From NORP181 sp047623555 (GTDB lineage Bacteria; Pseudomonadota; Alphaproteobacteria; Rhodobacterales; Rhodobacteraceae), in assembly GCA_047623555.1 (NCBI GenBank), contig JBLHMP010000074.1, positions 1 through 19,627 of the forward strand: a stretch of DNA of 19,627 bases, read 5' to 3'. Below the pieces are notes generated by a model. The model saw only the letters and a program-made list of their open reading frames with translations. It ran no database searches and was not told the DNA's origin. A program made the position numbers and the translations under genes. The stretch's first letter is position 1. Each line of letters opens with the position of its first letter. This document shows positions 1-7,682 of the stretch, in pieces.

Positions 1-151
1 ATTTAGCGGTGAAACGCCGCCGCTTCGGCAAATCCGTCAGTTCGGCTGTCGGCACCACAGGTGCGGGGACAACACGGGCATCGGGCTCAGCCGGTGGGGT
101 TGCATCAGACGCAGCAACCCCTGCAAGCGGGTCCTGTGAGGGCATAACCAT
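1..151 (-). CDS. 5' end of an unidentified protein, cut by the window edge
   Basis: Reading leftward from an ATG at 151, the frame stays open to base 1, giving about 50 codons. The predicted start MVMPSQDPLAGVAA is followed by a Pro/Ala/Val-rich stretch and then a basic KRRRF patch near residue 45. A purine-rich GGAGAA lies 8-10 bases upstream of this ATG on the minus strand, which supports the start; a second in-frame ATG sits at 145. Low-complexity proline/alanine N-termini followed by a basic patch are common just before a membrane segment or a folded domain, but the family cannot be told from this fragment. It is divergent from rpiA and a palindrome lies directly upstream. Confidence 0.6.
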   Translation of the reverse strand, partial: MVMPSQDPLAGVAASDATPPAEPDARVVPAPVVPTAELTDLPKRRRFTAK

Positions 152-170
152 GGGTTCGTTCTCCTGCAAC

Positions 171-188
171 CTCAAGTGTAAACTTGAG
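171..188. promoter_or_regulatory. Perfect 7-bp inverted repeat, candidate operator
   Basis: CTCAAGT, a four-base spacer GTAA, then ACTTGAG. It lies 20 bases upstream of the leftward gene starting at 151, between divergent genes. The half-sites resemble MerR-family operators; the SoxR box has CCTCAAGT/ACTTGAGG but with a two-base spacer, so the match is not exact. The bound regulator is unknown. Confidence 0.45.
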
Positions 189-236
189 CAAACAATATGT
201 CTCACTCTTATTGGCATGGAGGGCGGAGTGAACAGG

Positions 237-276
237 GTGGTTTTCCTCTCGCACTTGTGGTTTTCCTCTCGTACTT
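237..276. repeat. Two tandem 20-bp direct repeats upstream of rpiA
   Basis: Copies at 237-256 and 257-276 differ at one position (C/T at the 16th base). They abut with no spacer and end 15 bases before a good -10-like TATACT at 292-297. The second copy sits where a -35 element would be, and I see no convincing -35 hexamer there. They could be binding sites for an activator, or simply a small tandem duplication. Confidence 0.6.
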
Positions 277-291
277 TGGCGGTTTTTAACG

Positions 292-297
292 TATACT
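292..297 (+). promoter_or_regulatory. Candidate -10 element for rpiA
   Basis: TATACT matches five of six bases of the TATAAT consensus and is 28 bases before the rpiA start. No matching -35 is visible at 16-18 bases upstream; that position lies in the tandem repeat. It is a guess from one hexamer and position. Confidence 0.35.
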
Positions 298-325
298 CTG
301 CACAACCTATAAAGGAGTTAATGCC

Positions 326-1114
326 ATGTCCGGAAATTTGTCCCCTATGAACAAAGCCAAATTTGTTGCTGCCAAGAAGGCCGCAGACTATATCGAAGAC
401 GGAATGCGTGTTGGGCTTGGAACCGGCAGTACCGCCGCCTGGTTGGTGCGGTGCATCGGCGAAATGGTGCGCGAAGATGGTCTCAAGATCAAAGGCGTTC
501 CGACCTCGACCCGCACGGCTGTACTTGCGCGGGATGTGGGCATTGAGGTGATATCGCTGGACGAAGCGCGCTGGCTGGATCTGACGATTGATGGCGCCGA
601 TGAATTTGATGGTGACCTGAACCTGATCAAAGGCGGCGGCGGCGCGTTGTTGCAGGAAAAAATTGTGGCCACGGCGTCTGATCGCATGATTGTGATTGCT
701 GACATTGGCAAAGAAGTTGAATCGCTCGGGGCGTTCCCGTTGCCGGTTGAGGTGATTCCATTTGGTTGGCGGACCACACAGGCGCTGATCGAGGAAACTC
801 TTTGTTCTATGGACGTTTTGGGGCGAAAATCCACGTTGCGGATGAATGGCGAGGTGCCGTTTATCACCGACGAGGGCAACCATATTCTGGACCTGCATCT
901 GAACCGTATTGGTAATCCACGGCAATTGGCCATGGTGCTGAACCAGATGCCCGGGGTGGTTGAAAACGGGCTGTTCATTGATATCTGTGACACCGTCATA
1001 ATCGGCTATGGCGATGGCCGGGTCGAATTGCGTGACATCAATGAAGGAACGGTGACATATGACAAAATCGATTTCGTCGAAAGCGACAATCTGTTCACCG
1101 ATCCCGCGGAATAA
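326..1114 (+). CDS. rpiA: Ribose-5-phosphate isomerase A
   Basis: Interconverts ribose 5-phosphate and ribulose 5-phosphate in the non-oxidative pentose phosphate pathway (cytoplasm). The 262-residue product has the RpiA signatures: phosphate-binding GLGTGST at residues 30-36, VPTST at 58-62, the active-site IDGADE at 88-93, and KGGGGAL at 102-108 followed by the likely catalytic Glu at 111. Length is slightly above the usual 215-240. The start is chosen because AAGGAG at 312-317 sits 8 bases before ATG 326; an out-of-frame ATG at 321 is ignored. The gene is 12 bases upstream of gor and probably co-transcribed with it, pairing pentose phosphate flux with an NADPH-consuming enzyme. Confidence 0.97.
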   Translation: MSGNLSPMNKAKFVAAKKAADYIEDGMRVGLGTGSTAAWLVRCIGEMVREDGLKIKGVPTSTRTAVLARDVGIEVISLDEARWLDLTIDGADEFDGDLNLIKGGGGALLQEKIVATASDRMIVIADIGKEVESLGAFPLPVEVIPFGWRTTQALIEETLCSMDVLGRKSTLRMNGEVPFITDEGNHILDLHLNRIGNPRQLAMVLNQMPGVVENGLFIDICDTVIIGYGDGRVELRDINEGTVTYDKIDFVESDNLFTDPAE

Positions 1115-1126
1115 GGGTTTCCAAAT

Positions 1127-2485
1127 ATGAGCTTTGATTATGATCTGTTTGTCATTGGCGGAGGCTCGGGCGGCGTGCGCGCGGCACGTGTGGCATCCGG
1201 TGAAACCGGCGCCAAGGTGGCCCTTGCAGAAGAGGACCGTTATGGCGGCACCTGTGTCATCCGCGGCTGTGTACCGAAAAAGCTGATGGTGTTTGCATCG
1301 GGTTATTCCAGCATGGTGGACGAGGCACAGGCCTATGGCTGGGATATTCAGCACGGCTCGTTTGACTGGTCGGGGTTTCGCGGCAAGCTTGAGGCCGAAC
1401 TGGACCGGCTTGAGGCGGTTTATCGCAAATTGCTGGCCAACTCTGGCGTTGACACGTTTGATGCACGCGCCACGATCAAGGATGCGCATACCGTGCAGCT
1501 CTCGACGGGCGAAACCAAGACAGCGAAACATATTCTGGTGGCCGCAGGCGGGCATCCGGTGGTGCCGGATGTGCCGGGCGCGGATCTTGCCATTACCTCA
1601 AACGAGATTTTTCACCTTAAAACGCTACCAAAATCTATCCTGATTGTGGGCGGCGGCTTTATCGCCTGCGAATTTGCCTGCATCCTGCATGGGCTGGGTG
1701 TTGAGGTGGTGCAATACTATCGCGGCGCGCAAATCCTGCGCGGTTTTGATGACGAGGCACGCGGGCTGATCGCCACCGAAATGCGCGAGAGCGGGATTGA
1801 TATTTGCACCGGTACCAACGTGCTGGAAATGCGCAAACAGGACGGTGGTATCTGGATCAAGGGCACCAATGGTGACGAAAAGGTCTTTGATCAGGTGATG
1901 TTTGCCACCGGTCGTGACCCCAATACCTCCGGGCTTGGCCTAGAAGAGACCGGCGTTGAGCTTGGTCGCCGTGGTGAGATCATTGTGGACACCTACAGCC
2001 AGACGGCGGTGCCCTCAATTTACGCGATTGGCGATGTGACCAACCGTATTAATCTGACACCGGTCGCGATCCGCGAGGCGATGGTGTTTGTGGAAACTGT
2101 ATTCCGGGGCAATCCAACGCCGGTGGATCACGAATTGGTGGCAAGTGCGGTGTTCACCCAGCCTGAACTGGGCACTGTTGGGCTTAGCGAGGAACAGGCG
2201 GCGGCGCAGGAACCGATCGAAGTTTATTCCACCAGCTTTAAGCCGATGCAAAGTTCATTCGCTGGCAAACCGGACCGGGTATTGATGAAACTGCTGGTTA
2301 GCCAAAAGACACGCAAGGTGCTTGGCTGTCACATTGTCGCCCCTGCGGCGGGTGAAATGATCCAATTGGCGGCAATCGCCATTAAAATGGGCGCAACCAA
2401 AGAGGATTTCGACCGGACGGTTGCAGTTCACCCCACAATGTCCGAAGAGATCGTAACAATGCGTTTACCGGTGCGCACCGCTTGA
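1127..2485 (+). CDS. gor: Glutathione-disulfide reductase
   Basis: FAD enzyme that reduces glutathione disulfide with NADPH in the cytoplasm. The 452-residue product shows the FAD-binding GGGSGG at 11-16, the redox-active disulfide GGTCVIRGCVPKK with Cys43 and Cys48, and the NAD(P) fold GGGFIA at 175-180. Arg199 and Arg205 follow the second beta strand at positions where glutathione reductases carry NADPH-selecting arginines, and the C-terminal HPTxSEE (His435, Glu440) is the catalytic pair. Lipoamide dehydrogenase and mercuric reductase are less likely because of these arginines and the C-terminus. The ribosome site is weak (AAGG a few bases before ATG), which fits coupling to rpiA. Confidence 0.95.
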   Translation: MSFDYDLFVIGGGSGGVRAARVASGETGAKVALAEEDRYGGTCVIRGCVPKKLMVFASGYSSMVDEAQAYGWDIQHGSFDWSGFRGKLEAELDRLEAVYRKLLANSGVDTFDARATIKDAHTVQLSTGETKTAKHILVAAGGHPVVPDVPGADLAITSNEIFHLKTLPKSILIVGGGFIACEFACILHGLGVEVVQYYRGAQILRGFDDEARGLIATEMRESGIDICTGTNVLEMRKQDGGIWIKGTNGDEKVFDQVMFATGRDPNTSGLGLEETGVELGRRGEIIVDTYSQTAVPSIYAIGDVTNRINLTPVAIREAMVFVETVFRGNPTPVDHELVASAVFTQPELGTVGLSEEQAAAQEPIEVYSTSFKPMQSSFAGKPDRVLMKLLVSQKTRKVLGCHIVAPAAGEMIQLAAIAIKMGATKEDFDRTVAVHPTMSEEIVTMRLPVRTA

Positions 2486-2487
2486 AT

Positions 2488-2514
2488 TTGACGAACTGAC
2501 GCACAGGTTATAGA
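2488..2514 (+). promoter_or_regulatory. Candidate promoter for hflK-hflC
   Basis: TTGACG at 2488-2493 and TATAGA at 2509-2514 are separated by 15 bases, shorter than the preferred 17. If used, the transcript would begin at about 2520, so the paired repeats at 2516-2562 would lie at the very 5' end of the mRNA. Confidence 0.3.
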
Positions 2515-2515
2515 C

Positions 2516-2562
2516 AACGTCGCCAAAGGCGGCACCATACGAGAACGTCGCCAAAGGCGGCA
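2516..2562 (+). repeat. Two 19-bp direct repeats, each a small hairpin, in the hflK leader
   Basis: AACGTCGCCAAAGGCGGCA occurs at 2516-2534 and again at 2544-2562, identical, with a 28-base period. Each copy contains the stem CGCC-AAA-GGCG. They fill half of the 97-base gor-hflK gap and end about 20 bases before the hflK start codon. They could be an RNA structure controlling translation, paired protein sites, or a duplication. Confidence 0.7.
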
Positions 2563-2582
2563 GCACAAGGGAACGACACATC

Positions 2583-3728
2583 ATGGCAGGTAACAACGGT
2601 GGCCCTTGGGGCGGCGGTGGAAACCAGGGAAATAATGACGACGGCAGGAAAAACGGCGGGGGCGGTGATCGTCCACCCGGTGATGACGGCCCGCAGATCC
2701 CTGAAATAGATGAGCTGATGAAAAAAGGCCAGGAACAGCTGCGTGTCCTTTTGGGCGGTCGCGGCGGTGGCAACGGCGGCACCGGTGGTAAACCGGGCGG
2801 CGGTGGGCCGGCCTTTACCAAAGGCACCATTGGTCTGGGTATTGTTGCGGCAGCGGTTGTCTGGGGCATGGCCAGCTTTTATACAGTTAAACCCGAAGAA
2901 CAGTCGGTTGAGCTGTTTTTGGGCAAATATGCCGGCATCGGCAATCCGGGTCTGAACTTTGCGCCTTGGCCTGTGGTCACTGCCGAAGTGCTGCCCGTTA
3001 CACGCGAGCAGACCGAAGACATGGGCGGCGCGCGCGGCGCCCAAGACGGCCTTATGCTGACCGGCGACGAAAACGTTGTCGATATTGACTATCAGGTGGT
3101 CTGGAACATCAGTGATCCGGCGGCCTATCTGTTTAACCTGCGTGATCCAGGCCAGACGATCCGGGCCGTTTCCGAATCGGCAATGCGCGAAATTATCGCC
3201 CAGTCGGAACTGGCACCGATCCTGAACCGGGATCGTGGCCTGATCGCCGATCGTCTTTTGGACCTGATCCAAAAGACGTTGGACAACTATGACAGTGGTG
3301 TGAACATCATTCGCGTCAACTTTGACAAGGCCGACCCACCTGAATCGGTGATCAATTCTTTCCGCGACGTTCAGGCGGCGGCACAAGAACGTGACCGGTT
3401 GCAGAACGTGGCCGACGCCTACGCCAACCGGGTTCTTGCCGAAGCACGCGGTTCAGCAGCGCAGGTTCTGGAAGAGGCCGAGGGCTATCGCGCCCAGGTG
3501 GTCAACCAAGCCGTTGGTGAAGCCAGCCGTTTCAGCGCTATTCTTGGCGAATACAGCAAGGCCCCGGATGTGACGCGCAAACGTCTGTACCTTGAAACAA
3601 TGGAAGACGTTCTTGGCGACGTCGACAAGATCATTTTGGACAGTCCTACAGGGGGCAACGGACAGGGTGTTGTGCCTTATCTGCCGCTGAATGAACTGCG
3701 ACGCAGCACCACCGAGGGGTCGAACTAA
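2583..3728 (+). CDS. hflK: FtsH protease modulator HflK
   Basis: Inner-membrane SPFH/band 7 protein that with HflC forms a large periplasm-facing complex around the FtsH protease. The 381-residue product has the typical Gly/Asn/Asp-rich cytoplasmic N-terminus (residues 1-80, many GGG and NN runs), one membrane segment at about 81-101, then a band 7 domain from about 102 to 290 and an Ala/Glu/Arg-rich helical region (VLAEARGSAAQVLEEAEGY). AAGGGA lies about 9 bases before the ATG. Its stop shares one base with the hflC start, so translation is probably coupled. Confidence 0.95.
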   Translation: MAGNNGGPWGGGGNQGNNDDGRKNGGGGDRPPGDDGPQIPEIDELMKKGQEQLRVLLGGRGGGNGGTGGKPGGGGPAFTKGTIGLGIVAAAVVWGMASFYTVKPEEQSVELFLGKYAGIGNPGLNFAPWPVVTAEVLPVTREQTEDMGGARGAQDGLMLTGDENVVDIDYQVVWNISDPAAYLFNLRDPGQTIRAVSESAMREIIAQSELAPILNRDRGLIADRLLDLIQKTLDNYDSGVNIIRVNFDKADPPESVINSFRDVQAAAQERDRLQNVADAYANRVLAEARGSAAQVLEEAEGYRAQVVNQAVGEASRFSAILGEYSKAPDVTRKRLYLETMEDVLGDVDKIILDSPTGGNGQGVVPYLPLNELRRSTTEGSN

Positions 3729-4615
3729 TGCGGAAAACTACATTTATTCTGCCGATTATCGTGATCGTCGTGATTGCCATTATGTCGTCTGTGTTCATCG
3801 TCGATCAGCGTGAAAAGGCGCTGGTGCTGCAATTTGGCCGGGTTGTGTCGGTTAAGACAGATGCCGGACTGGCATTCAAAATCCCGCTGATCCAAGAGGT
3901 TGTCAAATACGACAGTCGTATCCTAAGCCGCGATGTTGCGCCTCTTGAGGTGACACCGTTGGATGACCGACGGTTGGTCGTCGACGCCTTTGCCCGCTAC
4001 CGGATCGCTGATGTGAAACAATTCCGTCAGGCTGTTGGTACCGGTGGTATCGCCACCGCCGAAAACCGGCTGGATTCGATCCTGCGGGCCGAACTTCGGG
4101 CCGTGTTGGGGTCGGTGACATCCACCGATATCCTGAGCTCGGATCGCGAGGCGCTGATGCTTCGTATTCGCAACAGCTCAATCATTGAGGCGCGCGGGCT
4201 TGGTCTTGAAATCGTCGATGTGCGGTTGAAAGCAACGGATTTGCCAAAGCAAAACCTAGAAGCCACGTTTAACCGGATGCGGGCAGAACGCGAACGCGAG
4301 GCAACAGACGAACGTGCCCGTGGTGCAGAGGCGGCGCAACGTGTGCGCGCCGCAGCCGACAGAACCGTGGTTGAACTGGTCTCAGAGGCAGAGCGTGAAT
4401 CTGACATCGTGCGAGGTGAAGCCGACGCCAAACGTGCCGCGGTCTTTGCCGAAGCTTATGGCGCGGATGCAGAGTTCTTTGATTTCTACCGGTCACTGGC
4501 CGCCTATCGTCAGGCAATCCAAGGGCATAATTCGACAATGGTTCTGTCCCCGGACAGCGAGTTCTTTAACTATCTCAAATCGCCGACAGGCGCCAAGGCC
4601 GCTCCATCCGAATAA
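3728..4615 (+). CDS. hflC: FtsH protease modulator HflC
   Basis: Partner of HflK in the membrane complex that modulates FtsH. The 295-residue product starts with a membrane segment at about 5-25, followed directly by the HflC-like VDQREKALVLQFGRVV (25-40), a band 7 domain, and a long charged helix (EREREATDERARGAEAAQRVRAAADR) near residues 190-215. Length is normal for HflC. The ATG overlaps the hflK stop codon as TAATG, and a strong hairpin terminator follows the gene. Confidence 0.95.
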   Translation: MRKTTFILPIIVIVVIAIMSSVFIVDQREKALVLQFGRVVSVKTDAGLAFKIPLIQEVVKYDSRILSRDVAPLEVTPLDDRRLVVDAFARYRIADVKQFRQAVGTGGIATAENRLDSILRAELRAVLGSVTSTDILSSDREALMLRIRNSSIIEARGLGLEIVDVRLKATDLPKQNLEATFNRMRAEREREATDERARGAEAAQRVRAAADRTVVELVSEAERESDIVRGEADAKRAAVFAEAYGADAEFFDFYRSLAAYRQAIQGHNSTMVLSPDSEFFNYLKSPTGAKAAPSE

Positions 4616-4656
4616 AGATGGTTAGGCCAAGTAAAGATAGTTGAGATTAAAGCTAT

Positions 4657-4690
4657 AAAAGGGCTGGCCGTTGGGCTGGCCCTTTTGCTT
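4657..4690 (+). terminator. Intrinsic terminator after hflC
   Basis: AAAAGGGC at 4657-4664 pairs with GCCCTTTT at 4679-4686, and the inner TGGCC/GGCTG extends the stem to 13 bp (two G-U pairs) around a GTTG loop. The T-run TTTT, then GCTT, follows. It is 41 bases past the hflC stop. Confidence 0.85.
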
Positions 4691-4982
4691 AAAGCGTTAC
4701 GCATTGGATCTGAGACAGCATACAATGCGTCCCCCCCACACCGCTAAGGTGTCGTGCACGTTACCCCTTCATTTTTAACTCAAACTGAACGCGGAACGTT
4801 TTTGTCGGCTGGGAAAGCCCAAAATGACTGTCGCAATCGGCTTTTGCCTCAATCACATCCACTTGAAGTCTTGCAACAATAATTGCGGGTGACAATATAG
4901 CGACTACATAGTTCGCAGAGATGTTTTGGACCGCCGACGTTAGCGGCCCCGATACGACAGTGAAAAAATAAGGAGAGTCCCC
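4691..4982. other. Gene-free stretch between hflC terminator and degP
   Basis: No supported gene. It holds an 8-bp inverted repeat ACGCATTG (4699-4706) / CAATGCGT (4723-4730) with a 16-base loop, followed at once by seven C residues (4731-4737), and a short stem CCGC/GCGG near 4931-4946. The degP promoter must lie here, but I could not find a clear -35/-10 pair. On the minus strand a frame is open to a stop at 4761, but its upstream part is antisense to degP and no start with a ribosome site is visible. Confidence 0.5.
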
Positions 4983-6461
4983 TTGCAGACGCAGGCAATA
5001 TCCCAAGCCCGTTCCCGGTACACAGAAAACACGGCGTCGCGTATGCGGCTTATGCTGCTGGGGGCACTGACGATGCTGGCCATCCTTGCGCAGGTAATGG
5101 TGGCACAGGCGCGCACCGATAGTCTGGCCCCGTTGGTTCAAAAGATTAGCCCGGCTGTGGTCAATATCACCACTTCGACGCTGATCGAGGGGCGCACCGG
5201 CCCGCAAGGCATCGTTCCCGAGGGCTCTCCGTTTGAGGATTTCTTTCGCGAATTTCAGGACCGTAACAATGGCGAAGGCAACCGGCCACGCCGCACATCG
5301 GCGCTTGGCTCTGGCTTTGTGATTTCCGAGGACGGGTATGTCGTCACCAACAATCACGTGATCGAAGGCGCGGATGAAATTCTGATCGAGTTTTTTGATG
5401 GCACGGAATTGGCCGCAAAGGTGATTGGCACCGATAAAAATACCGACATTGCCCTGCTCAAGGTTGAAACCGATGCGCCGCTGCCATTTGTTAGTTTTGG
5501 CGACAGTGACGACGCATTGGTTGGCGACTGGGTGATCGCAATGGGCAATCCGCTGGGACAGGGGTTTTCGGTCTCTGTTGGCATCGTGTCAGCACGCAAC
5601 CGGGCCCTGTCGGGTAGCTATGACGACTATATCCAGACCGATGCGGCGATCAACCGGGGCAACTCGGGTGGGCCGTTGTTTGACATGGATGGTGGCGTTG
5701 TTGGGGTCAATACCGCGATCCTGTCGCCCAATGGCGGATCAATTGGCATCGGCTTTTCGATGGCCTCAAACGTGGTGTCCCGCGTTGTTGCCCAGCTGAA
5801 AGAATACGGCGAAACCCGCCGTGGCTGGCTGGGCGTGCGCATTCAGGACGTCACTGATGACGTGGCCGAGGCGATGGGGCTAGATTCGGCATCCGGCGCC
5901 TTGATCACCGATGTACCGGAAGGTCCGGCAAAAGAGGCGGGGCTGTTGTCTGGTGATGTCATCCTGTCCTTTGACGGTGTTGATGTGGCCGATACCCGGG
6001 CGCTTGTGCGTCAGGTCGGCAACACCGCGGTCGGCAAGGCCGTGCGCGTTCTGGTCTATCGTGACGATGGCACACAGACGCTCTTGGTGACGCTTGGTCG
6101 TCGTGAAGAGGCCGAAACGGCTGTGCCTGTTGTCATGGAGGAAACCCAGGACGAACTGCAGGAAGAGACCGTTCTTGGCCTGACCCTGCGTGTGTTGACT
6201 GACGATGTTCGCGGTGAAATTGCCGTTCCGGATGGTATGGACGGTCTGGTTGTCATTGCAGTGGATGAAACATCCGAGGCCTTTGAAAAGGGTCTGCGCG
6301 CCGGTGATCTGATCACCGAGGCCGGCCAGCAAAAGGTCGTTACCCTTGAGGCGTTGCAGGATCGCATTACCCAGGCAAAAGACGCCGGGCGCAAATCATT
6401 GCTGCTATTGGTGCGGCGTGGCGGCGAGCCACGGTTTGTGGCGCTGAACCTCGAGGGCTGA
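4983..6461 (+). CDS. degP: DegP/Do-family periplasmic serine protease
   Basis: Periplasmic protease/chaperone that removes misfolded envelope proteins. The start is a TTG with AGGAGAG at 4971-4977, five bases upstream; the first in-frame ATG (5044) has no ribosome site. The 492-residue product has a signal peptide with a hydrophobic core at about 22-42 and likely cleavage after AQA (43). The S1C protease domain carries the triad His125 (TNNHVI), Asp155 (TDIALLK) and Ser228 (GNSGG). Two PDZ domains follow, at about 280-372 and in the C-terminal 95 residues (the second includes GLRAGDLITEAGQ). Placement after hflK-hflC is common in alphaproteobacteria and suggests joint envelope quality control. 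MucD or DegQ would be equally fair names. Confidence 0.94.
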   Translation: MQTQAISQARSRYTENTASRMRLMLLGALTMLAILAQVMVAQARTDSLAPLVQKISPAVVNITTSTLIEGRTGPQGIVPEGSPFEDFFREFQDRNNGEGNRPRRTSALGSGFVISEDGYVVTNNHVIEGADEILIEFFDGTELAAKVIGTDKNTDIALLKVETDAPLPFVSFGDSDDALVGDWVIAMGNPLGQGFSVSVGIVSARNRALSGSYDDYIQTDAAINRGNSGGPLFDMDGGVVGVNTAILSPNGGSIGIGFSMASNVVSRVVAQLKEYGETRRGWLGVRIQDVTDDVAEAMGLDSASGALITDVPEGPAKEAGLLSGDVILSFDGVDVADTRALVRQVGNTAVGKAVRVLVYRDDGTQTLLVTLGRREEAETAVPVVMEETQDELQEETVLGLTLRVLTDDVRGEIAVPDGMDGLVVIAVDETSEAFEKGLRAGDLITEAGQQKVVTLEALQDRITQAKDAGRKSLLLLVRRGGEPRFVALNLEG

Positions 6462-6482
6462 TACTCTCTGACCTAACAATGC

Positions 6483-6514
6483 AAAATGCCACGCAGTCCG
6501 CTGCGTGGCATTTT
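6483..6514. terminator. Bidirectional terminator between degP and the leftward lipoprotein gene
   Basis: Perfect 14-bp stem AAAATGCCACGCAG / CTGCGTGGCATTTT with loop TCCG. The A-run and T-run on the two sides let it work on both strands, which fits the convergent genes ending at 6461 and 6558. Confidence 0.9.
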
Positions 6515-6557
6515 CATGTCTACCGTTTGGTTTTATCGTTCGATTTAATGGTCGCCC

Positions 6558-7094
6558 CTAGCCAGATGTTTCGTCCAGCTTAATCGCGACCAGACCCAGC
6601 TTGCGTGCCGCTGCAAGCGAAAGGATGCCACTGTCCAGCCCCTGTGGTTTCTGAAAACGGCGCACGGCGGCCCGGGTGCGGTTGTCCATTTCGCCGTTGA
6701 TTCTGCCGCGATACATCCCACGCGCGTCCAATGCCCGTTGCAGGCTGGCGATGAACTCTGGCGTCATCACCACGGCACAGGGCCGCTGAAACCAGGTTTC
6801 CTTGCGCGGCTGAACGATCTCTTGCCGGGTCTCGGTCTTATAAATGCCCGGCTGCGGAACCGTCCCATCGGCAAGAACCTGCGGCGGTTGTAATATCACC
6901 TGATGCGTCACGGTTTCGATGATCGCGGGGCTCACGTATTTGCCCCAGCAACTGCCCGGCGCGGCCCCGGGGGGGGCAATCTGATTTAGGCGGGTCACAT
7001 CCGGTTCGCCAAGCGCACCCAGATCAGGACCAGCGCCACAGGCAACTAGTCCAGTCAGCGCCAAAGCGCAGAAAAGGGGGCGTAACGGATTCAT
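6558..7094 (-). CDS. Lipoprotein with C-terminal peptidoglycan-binding domain
   Basis: The 178-residue product begins with a lipoprotein signal peptide ending in GLVAC (lipid-modified Cys19). A middle region of no clear family (about 30-105) is rich in Gln/Pro/Val with repeated TxxxxIVQP-like strings and two cysteines (49, 106). A PG_binding_1-like three-helix domain occupies about 111-168 (LQRALDARGMYRGRINGEMDNRTRAAVRRFQ). It probably sits at the outer membrane and touches the cell wall; the precise job is unknown. It ends facing degP across a shared terminator. The upstream ribosome site is poor, so the start rests mainly on the signal peptide. Confidence 0.85.
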   Translation of the reverse strand: MNPLRPLFCALALTGLVACGAGPDLGALGEPDVTRLNQIAPPGAAPGSCWGKYVSPAIIETVTHQVILQPPQVLADGTVPQPGIYKTETRQEIVQPRKETWFQRPCAVVMTPEFIASLQRALDARGMYRGRINGEMDNRTRAAVRRFQKPQGLDSGILSLAAARKLGLVAIKLDETSG

Positions 7095-7357
7095 GCTCGG
7101 GCCTAAAATGGGTCATTTTTCCATATGTTAACGCAAGTTCCCAAATTGGCAAAGCCGCGGATCCGATTGATCAGGCCACGCTGGCATTCGCGCATCACCA
7201 AGCGGATATTTGCGCCGCATCCGGTGACATATTTGGAACTTTCCCGATTAAGCGCCGTCTTAACCACCCTCGTGATGGGCGTTGCGGAAAATTGTGCTGG
7301 TGTGTTCTGAGCGGCACAGATAGAGAGATTTAAGGACCTGCACGGGGATCAAGGCAC

Positions 7358-7681
7358 ATGACAAAAATCACCTACATCGAATTTAGCGGCACCAAACATG
7401 TGGTCGACGTGGCCAATGGCCTGACCGTCATGGAAGGCGCGCGCGACAATAACATCCCCGGGATCGAGGCCGATTGCGGCGGCGCCTGCGCCTGTTCAAC
7501 CTGCCACGTCTACATTGATCCGGCCTGGGTGGAAAAAGTTCCGGCCAAGGACGACATGGAAGAAGATATGTTGGACTTTGCATTTGAGCCCGACGCCACG
7601 CGTTCGCGCCTGACCTGCCAGATCAAAGTAACAGATGATCTGGAAGGCCTGATCGTGCAGATGCCGGAAAAACAGATCTGA
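7358..7681 (+). CDS. 2Fe-2S ferredoxin, adrenodoxin/putidaredoxin type
   Basis: Small cytoplasmic electron carrier of 107 residues. Cluster ligands are visible as Cys40, Cys46 and Cys49 in DCGGACACSTCH and Cys87 in LTCQIK; this C-X5-C-X2-C...C pattern and the acidic stretch at 65-80 (DDMEEDMLDFAFEPD) match the vertebrate-type ferredoxin family, like the FdVI type of Rhodobacter. Isc-type Fdx is an alternative, but no isc genes are nearby. Its redox partner cannot be told from the context. AAGG is 3 bases before the ATG, so the ribosome site is weak. The next gene starts one base after its stop. Confidence 0.93.
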   Translation: MTKITYIEFSGTKHVVDVANGLTVMEGARDNNIPGIEADCGGACACSTCHVYIDPAWVEKVPAKDDMEEDMLDFAFEPDATRSRLTCQIKVTDDLEGLIVQMPEKQI

Positions 7682-7682
7682 T

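Noticed and set aside
237..276. CRISPR-like repeat array
   Set aside because: Only two abutting copies with no spacer between them and no cas genes; it is a tandem duplication.
4862..4890. Heat-shock (sigma-32-like) promoter for degP
   Set aside because: CTTGAAG at 4862-4868 resembles the -35, but the sequence 13 bases later does not match the CCCCAT-type -10.
4761..5357. 198-codon open frame on the minus strand
   Set aside because: More than half is antisense to degP, which has a clear signal peptide and protease domain there. No ribosome site supports the start and the translation shows no domain. Only its last part is kept as a question.
7125..7310. Small open frame of 61 codons between the lipoprotein and ferredoxin genes
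   Set aside because: No ribosome site, no recognisable feature, and rich in Arg/Pro as expected from a chance frame. The 263-base gap holds no gene I can support.
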